Source: an uncultured Bacteroidales bacterium | GTDB taxonomy: Bacteria > Bacteroidota > Bacteroidia > Bacteroidales > F082 | Assembly (NCBI GenBank): GCA_905236635.1 | Contig: CAJOCJ010000010.1 | Coordinates: forward strand, 1 to 56,587 | Direction of reading: 5' to 3' | DNA length: 56,587 nt | Part shown: positions 1 to 7,363 of the stretch, piece by piece | Position numbering within the stretch: position 1 is the stretch's first letter | Layout of the letters: the number at the start of each line of letters is the position of its first letter | Position numbers and translations under genes: made by a program | Notes under the pieces: model-generated | Database searches by the model: none | What the model saw: only the letters and a program-made list of their open reading frames with translations | What the model was told of the DNA's origin: nothing

Positions 1-510
1 ACCGCAAACGGTCAGCGGGTATGATTCGTTTCCGTTTTCAATCGATATCTGCCGTCCGACTGGGTCTTTGTCGCCGAAATGTGCGTTGGCGAACTCCTCG
101 CTCACCATGCAGCGGTCACCCGAGATTCTCCAGTCGTCTTTCGAGCCTTTCACAAGGTCGTAGCTAAACATCTCGAAGAAGCATGAGTCGACAGCGATGG
201 TGTTGCCATAAACGGTCTCGCCGTCGATTTTGTACTCAGAGGCGATCGACACATTGGCCACGCATGTCGATTTCTCTATCTCAGGAAACTGCCCGCGCAG
301 ATGTTTGTCGAGCCAGTATCCCATGTTGACGCTTTCCTCGTTGGTGATGACGTAAATGCGGTCAGCGTTCTTCTGGAATGCGTCAGTGGAGAGTTGTCGC
401 TGCACATACACCGCCAGCAGCAGCACGAAAGCCATCGAGACTGTCAGCCCCAGCAGGTTAATCAGGGCGTAAAGCTTGTTTCTTTTCAGGAAGTTTATAA
501 ATGAGTTCAT
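1..510 (-). CDS. ABC transporter permease, MacB/FtsX type (partial, C-terminus outside window)
   Basis: The first 170 residues of an ABC permease are present; the gene runs off the left edge. It opens with MNSFINFLKRNKLYALI, then one hydrophobic segment at about residues 15-35, then a soluble extracytoplasmic part (residues about 40-170) of the MacB periplasmic core type, with a segment MVSEEFANAHFGDKDPVG that is typical of Bacteroidota permeases of this family. The start lies 11 bases after the stop of the membrane fusion protein gene, so TolC-like channel, fusion protein and permease form one minus-strand operon. Known members of this family drive export of peptides, lipids or drugs through a tripartite pump; the substrate here cannot be read. 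The ATPase is not in the window. Confidence 0.85.
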   Translation of the reverse strand, partial: MNSFINFLKRNKLYALINLLGLTVSMAFVLLLAVYVQRQLSTDAFQKNADRIYVITNEESVNMGYWLDKHLRGQFPEIEKSTCVANVSIASEYKIDGETVYGNTIAVDSCFFEMFSYDLVKGSKDDWRISGDRCMVSEEFANAHFGDKDPVGRQISIENGNESYPLTVCG

Positions 511-521
511 GGTTAATTTTA

Positions 522-1778
522 TTAGAATATCAAGACATCTGAATCTCCGAAGTTGTCATACGATGAAGTAATCACCCTCTCCCCTGGTTCCAATCCGTCA
601 ATAACCTCGTAATATTGAGGGTTCTGGCGACCGATGCGGATATCACGGCGAGTGGCTTTTGTGCCATCTGATGACACCACATATATCCATTTGCCGCCTG
701 TCTTCTGATAGAAGGCGCCACGAGGGATGAGCATCGCCTCCACGGGCTGTCCGAGCTGCAGGTTGAGGTAGTAGGTCTGGCCGCTGCGGATGTTCTCTGG
801 CTGCTGCTCCATGAACTTGAAGTCGGCCTTGAACTTGCCGTCGCGCACCTCAGGATACACCTTACGGATCTGTGCCTGATAGCGCTCGCTCTGACGCTCG
901 AAAGTGGCTTGCAGACCTGCCGTCACACGGTCGATGTAATGCTCATCGATCTGAGCCTCAATCTTATAGCTGTCGAGGTTGTTGATCTGCCCGATCTTGG
1001 CACCGGCGCTCACCGACTGTCCGAGGACGACGTCCAGCAGTCCCAGCTCGCCGTCGATAGGAGCTTTTATCGTGAGGTTGTCCTTACGTTTGCGAATCAT
1101 AAGCATGTTTTGGCGCATGTTTTCGAGGCTCTCCTGCATACGGATGACCTGCACCGATCGGTAGAGGCTGTCTTGCTTGGCGCGGTTTTCCACCAGCTTG
1201 AGGCGACTGTCGGAGAGGTAGTAGTCTTCCTCGGCTTTCAGATAGTCTTCTTTCGAGATGAGGCCGTCGTCGTACAGCGATTTCTGTGCCTCGTAGTTAC
1301 GTTTGTTGCGGCGCACGTCCATCTGCAGCTGCAGCTTCTCCTGCTCCACGCTCAGCTTCTGTTGTTCCATCTGTATCAAGGTGTTGCGGAGGATGTTTTC
1401 TTTCTCGGCAAGGTCGGCTTCCGAGTTAAGAATCTGCATGTCGAGGCTCTCGTTGCTCAAGATGAGGATTACGTCGCCTTTCTTGATTACACTGCCTTCT
1501 TCTGTAACAATCTCCTGCACCACGCCGCCTTCGAGTGGACTTATCTGGATGGTTGTGATAGGTGCCACCTGACCGCTGATGCGGATGTAGTCGTTAAACT
1601 GTCCGAGGCTCACGGTGTTGATACTGATGTTGTCGGCATCGATGCGGAGCTTCTTCGAGTCATCGCGAAACACCAGCCAGAGGATGAAAATCAATAGCAG
1701 TGCGCCAAGCCAATATGGCAGTGCTTTCTTGGTAAAAGCGAGGTTTAGACCTTTTTTCTTTTCAATTTTTCTATCCAT
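522..1778 (-). CDS. HlyD/MacA-type periplasmic membrane fusion protein
   Basis: A 418-residue adaptor linking an inner-membrane ABC permease to a TolC-type channel. A single N-terminal membrane segment lies at about residues 20-38. The split lipoyl domain is visible as a first half around residues 75-105 (PLEGGVVQEIVTEEGSVIKKG) and a second half around 235-260 (IKAPIDGELG), separated by a long charged helical hairpin (about 105-230) expected to form the coiled coil. Beta-barrel and membrane-proximal domains follow (VYPEVRDGKFKADFKF; GLEPGERVITS near the end). It lies between the TolC-like gene upstream and the MacB-like permease downstream. Family is clear; the exported substrate is not. Confidence 0.92.
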   Translation of the reverse strand: MDRKIEKKKGLNLAFTKKALPYWLGALLLIFILWLVFRDDSKKLRIDADNISINTVSLGQFNDYIRISGQVAPITTIQISPLEGGVVQEIVTEEGSVIKKGDVILILSNESLDMQILNSEADLAEKENILRNTLIQMEQQKLSVEQEKLQLQMDVRRNKRNYEAQKSLYDDGLISKEDYLKAEEDYYLSDSRLKLVENRAKQDSLYRSVQVIRMQESLENMRQNMLMIRKRKDNLTIKAPIDGELGLLDVVLGQSVSAGAKIGQINNLDSYKIEAQIDEHYIDRVTAGLQATFERQSERYQAQIRKVYPEVRDGKFKADFKFMEQQPENIRSGQTYYLNLQLGQPVEAMLIPRGAFYQKTGGKWIYVVSSDGTKATRRDIRIGRQNPQYYEVIDGLEPGERVITSSYDNFGDSDVLIF

Positions 1779-1809
1779 AGTATCTAATTTTTATATTTCT
1801 TCAATTTTT

Positions 1810-1902
1810 TCTCACAGATTTCACAGATATTCACAGATTTGTCCTTCCAAATAGATTTGGTTCGCAAGCGAACAGATTTGCACAGAACTCCAATCTGTGA
1901 GA
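1810..1902. repeat. 93-bp element bounded by 11-bp inverted repeats, inside the efflux operon
   Basis: The only spacer of note in the efflux operon. TCTCACAGATT at 1810-1820 is repeated exactly inverted as AATCTGTGAGA at 1892-1902. Inside, the unit TCACAGAT occurs three times (from 1812, 1821 and 1831), and an internal palindrome GTTCGC-AA-GCGAAC lies at 1860-1873. This looks like a small palindromic repeat element and not a regulatory site of a single gene. Its RNA could fold between the two cistrons. Confidence 0.6.
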
Positions 1903-1907
1903 GATTA

Positions 1908-3230
1908 TTATTGTTCAAGATACGGCACACCTTTGTAATATAATACAACGGATTTTTTTATAAAATGCTGCATCTTGGCGTTGAGTTTCTCGGCGAGGGC
2001 GTTCAAGTAGGTGTTCGACGCGGTCTGATATTCAATAGACGATATCAGTCCCTGTTCGAAGCGTTTTGCATTGAGGTTGAATGCCTCGTGTTGCAATGTG
2101 GCGCGTGTCTCGGCTTGTCGCAAGGCATCGGCGGCGCCGTCGCGGTCAGCGACGGCCTCAACTTGTTGCAGCGACTGCTGATATTCAGCCTCCGCACGCT
2201 CGAAAGCGTTCCGCTTTCTCGCGATGTTAGAATGTCTCGACAAGTGGTTAAAAATAGGTATGTTAAGTGACAACTGAACGTACTCGCCACGGTTGTTTCT
2301 CAGCTGGTCTGCATAAGGTGTGGTCACATAATCCGCCATGCCCGGATAGGTGAAGTAGTTGGTCGAGAACCCACTGTACAGCGACAACGTCGGCAACAGC
2401 TGCCAACGGGCGGTTCTCAACGACCTGCGGGCGTTGTCCATCGTCATCTCTGCCAAGAGCACGTTGGGCATTATCTCTTTGGCGTTGTCAACCAATGAGT
2501 TAATGTCCTCAGGCATGTCGAAGACAACCTCCTCACCGAAGTCGTTGTCGACCTTAAGAGGCTCCTCGATAGGCCAAAACATCACGTCTTTCAAGGTGAT
2601 GACGGCGTCGTTGTAACGGTTTTTGCAATTTGTCAATTGATACTGCCTTTCAGCTAAATCGGCCTGCATCTGCACCACGTCGGCGTGCGACTTCTGACCG
2701 AGTTTCTCCTGACGTTCGGCGAGTAGAACAGCTTCCTCTGCGGTCTCGACCTGCGCCACCAAGGCTTTTTCAAGTTCCGAGAAATAAATCACGTTGCAAT
2801 AAGCCTCCATCGTGGCAAGGCATATCTGATCCTCGATCTGCTGCGAGCGTGTCTTGCCCATCAGCTGCGAGGTCTTGGTGATTTTCAGGTTGTTGACCGC
2901 CTCAAAACCGTTGAACAAATCGATGCCTGCCGACAAACTATATCCGTTGTGGAACGATGTCACGGTGCTGTAGGTGTTGGTCTCCGGGTCGATGCTACGT
3001 CCGAAGTTGTAGTAGGCGTATGTGCCGCCGCTCACCTGTGGCGTGAAGGCCGTCAGCACCGCATCACGACGAGCCACATCGGCATCGGCGTTATCGGCAT
3101 TCTGGATCTTAACCTTCGTGGAGTGCTCCACCGCATACCGCATGCAGTCCTTTAACCCCATCACCACCGTGTCCTGCCCGTGCATCAACATCGGAATCAA
3201 AAGTGTTAAAAAAAGAAACGACTTTTTCAT
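1908..3230 (-). CDS. TolC-family outer membrane channel protein
   Basis: A 440-residue outer membrane efflux protein. It begins with a signal peptide (MKKSFLFLTLLIPMLMHG, cleavage probably before Q/D near residue 19). The rest is the usual two-fold repeat of long helices with short strands: first half with SGGTYAYYNFGRSIDPET and GIDLFNGFEAVNNLK, second half with PTLSLYSGFSTNYF and LNIPIFNHLSRHSN. Length is normal for the family. It is the first gene of the operon, followed by the fusion protein and permease, so it should be the dedicated exit duct of this pump. A palindromic site just upstream (3324-3344) suggests local repression. Confidence 0.92.
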   Translation of the reverse strand: MKKSFLFLTLLIPMLMHGQDTVVMGLKDCMRYAVEHSTKVKIQNADNADADVARRDAVLTAFTPQVSGGTYAYYNFGRSIDPETNTYSTVTSFHNGYSLSAGIDLFNGFEAVNNLKITKTSQLMGKTRSQQIEDQICLATMEAYCNVIYFSELEKALVAQVETAEEAVLLAERQEKLGQKSHADVVQMQADLAERQYQLTNCKNRYNDAVITLKDVMFWPIEEPLKVDNDFGEEVVFDMPEDINSLVDNAKEIMPNVLLAEMTMDNARRSLRTARWQLLPTLSLYSGFSTNYFTYPGMADYVTTPYADQLRNNRGEYVQLSLNIPIFNHLSRHSNIARKRNAFERAEAEYQQSLQQVEAVADRDGAADALRQAETRATLQHEAFNLNAKRFEQGLISSIEYQTASNTYLNALAEKLNAKMQHFIKKSVVLYYKGVPYLEQ

Positions 3231-3323
3231 ATTTAATAATTTTACATTATTAATATTGCAAAAGCCATGCCAAACTCATAACACCTTGATTATCAGTGTT
3301 TTTAAAATTAGACAAAAATGAAA

Positions 3324-3344
3324 AGTGTAAAGATTTTTTACACT
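3324..3344. promoter_or_regulatory. Inverted repeat (candidate operator) upstream of efflux operon
   Basis: AGTGTAAA at 3324-3331 is repeated exactly inverted as TTTACACT at 3337-3344, with a 5-base spacer. On the minus strand a near-consensus -7 element CATTTTTG (3313-3320) follows directly downstream, so a protein bound here would cover the promoter. Size and symmetry suit a dimeric repressor. No regulator gene lies next to it. Inferred from sequence only. Confidence 0.45.
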
Positions 3345-3362
3345 GCTGTAAAATTTTTTTAC

Positions 3363-3396
3363 AAAAAAAAGACGCCGTAAACTGATACGACGTCTT
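3363..3396 (-). terminator. Intrinsic terminator of the OmpA-family gene
   Basis: Read on the minus strand: arms AAGACGTCGTA (3386-3396) and TACGGCGTCTT (3369-3379), an 11-bp stem with one T-G pair and a 6-base loop, followed by eight T residues (3363-3370). It begins 22 bases after the stop of the OmpA-family gene. Confidence 0.85.
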
Positions 3397-3417
3397 ATAT
3401 CAATAAAGGTGTTGTCA

Positions 3418-5073
3418 TCAATAAATCACCCTGACTTCCACACGGCGGTTCAGCGCTTTGTTTTCGTCGGTGTCGTTAGGCACCACGGGGTTGTTAGCGC
3501 CATAACCCACCGTCGTCATTCTTTCTTTATCAACGCCGTATTCTACGAGGGCATCTCTCACTGCATCTGCACGTTTCATCGACAGTATGAGATTATGCTC
3601 GTCCGTGCCAGTATTGTCGGTATAACCCGCTATTTCAATGTTTATCGACGGATTCTCTTTCAGGAATTCAGACAGCTTGTCTATCACATAGTATGCCGAT
3701 TTTGAGAGGGCCTGACTATCGATGGTGAACATAACGTTACGTAGCATGAAACGGGTCATGTCGATGGTATCTGGGGCATCAACTCTGTCCAGATCAAAGA
3801 CATATATGTCATAGCCGCCCATACCGCCGTCACGGTCGGTGGAGATATAACCTTTCTTACCGTCTGAACTGACCACGAAGCTAATCTCGTTTTTCTCCGA
3901 ATTGATAGGATATCCAAGGTTTTTCGGTGTACTCCACTCCCCTCTCGGAAGTTTCTTGCACATAAAGATATCGTATCCGCCCATTCCTGGCAGACCGTCG
4001 GAAGCGAAATACAAAGTGTTTCCATCAGGATGGATAAACGGACTCATCTCATTACCCTTGGTGTTAGCAGGCACTATAGGTTTTGGATTTGACCATTTTC
4101 CTTGATAAAACTGACTATAATAAAGATCGGTACTCTCGTAGGTGCGCGAATATCTAGCGAAGTACAGCTCTGTCCCGTCAGCACTGATGCATGGTTGCGA
4201 TTCCATGGTTGAAGTGTTAACTATGTTACCAAGGTTTTCAGGTGTACTCCATCTATTATCAACAAGTTCCGAGCAATAGATGTCGCCTCTTCCATGGCTG
4301 TCAATAAAGTCGATGCCAACAAAATACATCTTACGCTGATTAGGAGCGATGCTCACAGCCCCCATTCTCTTGTTGTTGTGCCAATCAAGATTCAGCGGCA
4401 AAGCCGGCATATAGTCACCATTGACTATCGACGAAGAATAGATAAACTCCTCTCTGAGTCCGTGTTTGTCAATGACATCACCACGACGGGTGAAATAAAT
4501 ACGGCTATTGTCAGGCATAATCTGGTTGATATACTCATCACCTGCAGTATTGACGTTTTCGCCAAGATTTATAGGGTCATAGACGACAGGATTATTGTAA
4601 GTCTTGTCTCTAAACTCCGCCACAACCAACAAATCTTTCGCCTGTGATGTCAGTGTCGACTTCTGATTTGGCACCTTCACATACCATTTCAATATATCGA
4701 CAGCATCGCCAAAGCGGAAATTCTTCATATACAGGTTGGCCAATGATATTGCTGACTTCGGGAATGCCATAGAATCGGCGGCAAACATCTTCTCGAAGCT
4801 CTCGATAGCCTGTTCGTCGTCGTCCAGCTTCATCGAAAGCTCTGCCTTCAGCAGCAAAGCATCAGAGAATTTGGCATCGATATCCAAAGCCTTGTTAAGG
4901 TATTTGTATGTCTTCGGATATTTTTTCTTATCATACATCTTCTTAGCGGTCTTATAATTTTTTATCGCCTTTTTAGAATTAGTATGATAACTCTGAGCGT
5001 ATGATGCCAACGGCGCCGTCGTCATCGACAGCATTACCAATAGGCTGATTATCAAACACTTAATACTCTTCAT
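3418..5073 (-). CDS. TPR-PD40-OmpA envelope protein (PorE-like architecture)
   Basis: 551 residues. A signal peptide (about residues 1-26, ending SYA) without a lipobox cysteine is followed by a TPR region (about 30-140; YKYLNKALDIDAKFSDALLL), a WD40-like beta-propeller of PD40 repeats (about 165-430; SQPCISADGTELYFARYS, MSPFIHPDGNTLYFASD, GGYDIFMCKK) and a C-terminal OmpA peptidoglycan-binding domain (about 440-551; IAGYTDNTGTDEHN and NRRVEVRVIY). This order matches P. gingivalis PorE, the T9SS component that anchors the machine to peptidoglycan. PorE, however, is a lipoprotein with an extra carboxypeptidase-regulatory domain, and neither is present here. Bacteroidota carry several such paralogues, so a T9SS role is only a possibility. 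It follows folD by 18 bases and ends in a strong terminator. Confidence 0.85.
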   Translation of the reverse strand: MKSIKCLIISLLVMLSMTTAPLASYAQSYHTNSKKAIKNYKTAKKMYDKKKYPKTYKYLNKALDIDAKFSDALLLKAELSMKLDDDEQAIESFEKMFAADSMAFPKSAISLANLYMKNFRFGDAVDILKWYVKVPNQKSTLTSQAKDLLVVAEFRDKTYNNPVVYDPINLGENVNTAGDEYINQIMPDNSRIYFTRRGDVIDKHGLREEFIYSSSIVNGDYMPALPLNLDWHNNKRMGAVSIAPNQRKMYFVGIDFIDSHGRGDIYCSELVDNRWSTPENLGNIVNTSTMESQPCISADGTELYFARYSRTYESTDLYYSQFYQGKWSNPKPIVPANTKGNEMSPFIHPDGNTLYFASDGLPGMGGYDIFMCKKLPRGEWSTPKNLGYPINSEKNEISFVVSSDGKKGYISTDRDGGMGGYDIYVFDLDRVDAPDTIDMTRFMLRNVMFTIDSQALSKSAYYVIDKLSEFLKENPSINIEIAGYTDNTGTDEHNLILSMKRADAVRDALVEYGVDKERMTTVGYGANNPVVPNDTDENKALNRRVEVRVIY

Positions 5074-5091
5074 GTTATTATTTATTTCGTG

Positions 5092-5970
5092 TTATTTTCT
5101 TTTCTTGGCTTGCAAAGTGTTGTAAAGCAGCGACACTATCGTCATCGGACCCACGCCGCCTGGCACAGGGGTGATTTTCGATGCTACTTTCGCAACCTCG
5201 TTGAAGTCGACGTCGCCTTCTATGCGATAGCCTTTTTCTGTCGTCGGGTCCTCGATACGGTGGATGCCCACGTCGATGACGACGGCGCCTGGCTTCACCA
5301 TGTCGGCTTTGAGGAACAACGGCTTACCGATGGCTACCACAAGGATGTCGGCCTGACGTGTTATCTCCGGCAGGTTCTGCGTCTTGCTGTGGCATATCGT
5401 CACTGTGGCGTCGGCGCCTTTACGTGACAGCATGACGCTGATAGGTGTTCCCACGATGTTGGAACGTCCCAGCACCACCACGTGTTTTCCTGCCGTCTCC
5501 ACACCGCTGCGTTTCAGGAGCTCCACTATGCCTGCTGGTGTCGCCGGCAAGAAGCAAGGCTCGCCGAGCTGCATCAGACCGATATTGAAAGGTGTGAACC
5601 CGTCGACGTCTTTTTTCGGGTTGATGGAGTGGATGACCTTAGTCTCGTTGATATGTTTCGGCAGTGGCAGCTGGATGATATATCCGTCGATCTCCTCGTC
5701 ATTGTTAAGGAAATCGATGAGTTTCAGAAGCTCTTCCTCTGTGGTGTTGGCTGGCATACGGTACACCGAGCTCGTCATGCCCACTGATTGGCAGGCCTTT
5801 TCCTTCGATGCCACGTAGGTCTGTGATGCGCCGTCCTCACCTACTATCACTGCTGCGAGATGTGGGGCGTCCATGCCTTTGTCCAACATTCCGGCCACTT
5901 CAGCCGCTATTTCTTTTTTCATTGCGTCGGCAATGGCTTTGCCGTCGATAATCTTATCTTCTATATTCAT
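5092..5970 (-). CDS. folD: Bifunctional methylenetetrahydrofolate dehydrogenase/cyclohydrolase
   Basis: 292 residues, normal length. FolD interconverts methylene-, methenyl- and formyl-tetrahydrofolate in cytosolic one-carbon metabolism using NADP. Family motifs are all present: TYVASKEKA with the catalytic lysine (about residues 50-58), GYIIQLPLPKHIN (about 97-109), DVDGFTPFNIG, the dinucleotide-binding segment VVLGRSNIVGTP, GAVVIDVGIH and the C-terminal TPVPGGVGPMT. The gene starts 10 bases after the stop of ffh and is followed closely by the OmpA-family gene, so it probably shares the ffh promoter. Confidence 0.97.
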   Translation of the reverse strand: MNIEDKIIDGKAIADAMKKEIAAEVAGMLDKGMDAPHLAAVIVGEDGASQTYVASKEKACQSVGMTSSVYRMPANTTEEELLKLIDFLNNDEEIDGYIIQLPLPKHINETKVIHSINPKKDVDGFTPFNIGLMQLGEPCFLPATPAGIVELLKRSGVETAGKHVVVLGRSNIVGTPISVMLSRKGADATVTICHSKTQNLPEITRQADILVVAIGKPLFLKADMVKPGAVVIDVGIHRIEDPTTEKGYRIEGDVDFNEVAKVASKITPVPGGVGPMTIVSLLYNTLQAKKRK

Positions 5971-5980
5971 GGTTAAACTG

Positions 5981-7315
5981 TTAACGTCTACGTTTTGCCT
6001 GTTGCATCATCTGCATCATTTTCTTGGCGCCGCCTGTGGTCATCATACGCATCATCTTCGAGGTCTCGTCAAACTGTTTGATGATACGGTTCACCTCTTC
6101 GATGCTGTTGCCCGAGCCCATGGCTATCCTGCGTTTACGGCTGCCGTTCATGAGTTTCGGGTTCTCGCGTTCCTCAGGTGTCATGGAGCCGATGACGGCC
6201 TCGATGCTCTTGAAGGCGTCGTCGTCGATCTCCTCGTCGTTGATTTTGTTCATTCCAGGAATCATCTTGGCGAGATCCTTGATGCTTCCCATCTTCTTGA
6301 CCTGCTGTATCTGCTTGAGGAAATCGTTATAGTTGAACTCGTTTTTCGCAAGTTTCTTCTTCAGCTTGGCTGCCTCTTCGGCGTCGAACTGCTCCTGTGC
6401 CTTCTCCACGAGTGATACGATATCGCCCATGCCGAGGATACGGTCGGCCATACGTTTCGGGTAGAAGATGTCGAGGGCGTCCATTTTCTCACCGAGACCC
6501 ACAAATTTGATAGGTTTCTCGACGACTGTGCGTATCGTGAGAGCAGCACCACCACGTGTGTCGCCGTCGAGTTTGGTGAGCACCACACCGTCGAAGTCGA
6601 GGCGGTCGTTGAAGGCCTTGGCTGTGTTGACAGCATCCTGACCTGTCATGGCGTCGACCACAAAGAGGGTCTCCTGAGGCTTCACCGTCTCTTTGATCTT
6701 CGCTATCTCGTTCATCATCTCCTCGTCGACAGCCAGACGACCGGCGGTATCGATGATGACCACGTTCTTGTTCTGTGCCTTGGCATGCTCAATGGCGTGT
6801 TGGGCTATCTGGACCGGATTATTGTTGCCGTCTTCAGAATAGACCTCCACTCCCACCTGCTCTCCGAGGACCTTGAGCTGGTCGATAGCGGCTGGACGGT
6901 AAACGTCACCTGCCACTAGGAGCACGCTCTTGCCTTTCTTGGATTTGAGGAAATTGGCGAGTTTTGCCGAGAATGTGGTCTTACCGGAACCTTGGAGACC
7001 TGCGATGAGCACCACGGCCGGACTGCCTTTGATGTTGATTTCAGAATGTTCGCCACCCATGAGCTCTGCCAGCTCGTCATGAACAATTTTCACCATCAAC
7101 TGACTTGGCGAAACAGACGTCAAGATCTTCTGACCTATGGCTTTTTCTTTAATCTCGTTGGTGACATCCTTAGCGATCTTATAGCTGACATCGGCGTCAA
7201 GCAAGGCCTTGCGGACCTCCTTAACTGTCTCAGCCACATTGATTTCCGTAATATATCCCTGTCCTTTAAGAATCTTAAAAGAACGTTCCAGTTTCTCGGT
7301 TAAGCCTTCAAACAT
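5981..7315 (-). CDS. ffh: Signal recognition particle protein Ffh (SRP54)
   Basis: 444 residues. Ffh binds 4.5S RNA and the signal sequences of nascent membrane proteins and docks on FtsY. The N domain covers about residues 1-90. The NG GTPase domain shows G1 GLQGSGKTTFSAKL (about 107-120), G3 DTAGRLAVDEEMM and G4 TKLDGDTRGGA. The M domain follows, ending in a methionine- and arginine-rich tail (MMRMMTTGGAKKMMQMMQQ, then KRRR). Length and motifs are normal. It is the first gene of a likely ffh-folD-OmpA transcript and has a good TAnnTTTG element 30 bases upstream. Confidence 0.98.
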   Translation of the reverse strand: MFEGLTEKLERSFKILKGQGYITEINVAETVKEVRKALLDADVSYKIAKDVTNEIKEKAIGQKILTSVSPSQLMVKIVHDELAELMGGEHSEINIKGSPAVVLIAGLQGSGKTTFSAKLANFLKSKKGKSVLLVAGDVYRPAAIDQLKVLGEQVGVEVYSEDGNNNPVQIAQHAIEHAKAQNKNVVIIDTAGRLAVDEEMMNEIAKIKETVKPQETLFVVDAMTGQDAVNTAKAFNDRLDFDGVVLTKLDGDTRGGAALTIRTVVEKPIKFVGLGEKMDALDIFYPKRMADRILGMGDIVSLVEKAQEQFDAEEAAKLKKKLAKNEFNYNDFLKQIQQVKKMGSIKDLAKMIPGMNKINDEEIDDDAFKSIEAVIGSMTPEERENPKLMNGSRKRRIAMGSGNSIEEVNRIIKQFDETSKMMRMMTTGGAKKMMQMMQQAKRRR

Positions 7316-7344
7316 ATCTCTTTTTTAAATTTTACTCAAACTTG

Positions 7345-7352
7345 CAAATATA
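7345..7352 (-). promoter_or_regulatory. -7 promoter element for ffh
   Basis: TATATTTG on the minus strand matches the Bacteroidota -7 consensus TAnnTTTG. It ends 29 bases before the ffh ATG, leaving a short normal leader. No convincing -33 element was seen. Confidence 0.6.
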
Positions 7353-7363
7353 CAAATTATTTT

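Noticed and set aside
909-1697. 262-codon plus-strand frame opposite the fusion protein gene
   Set aside because: Lies fully antisense to a well-supported HlyD-family gene, has no domain and low-complexity Val/Leu/His composition typical of a shadow frame.
5873-6415. 180-codon plus-strand frame across folD and ffh
   Set aside because: Spans the ends of two conserved minus-strand genes and has no independent support.
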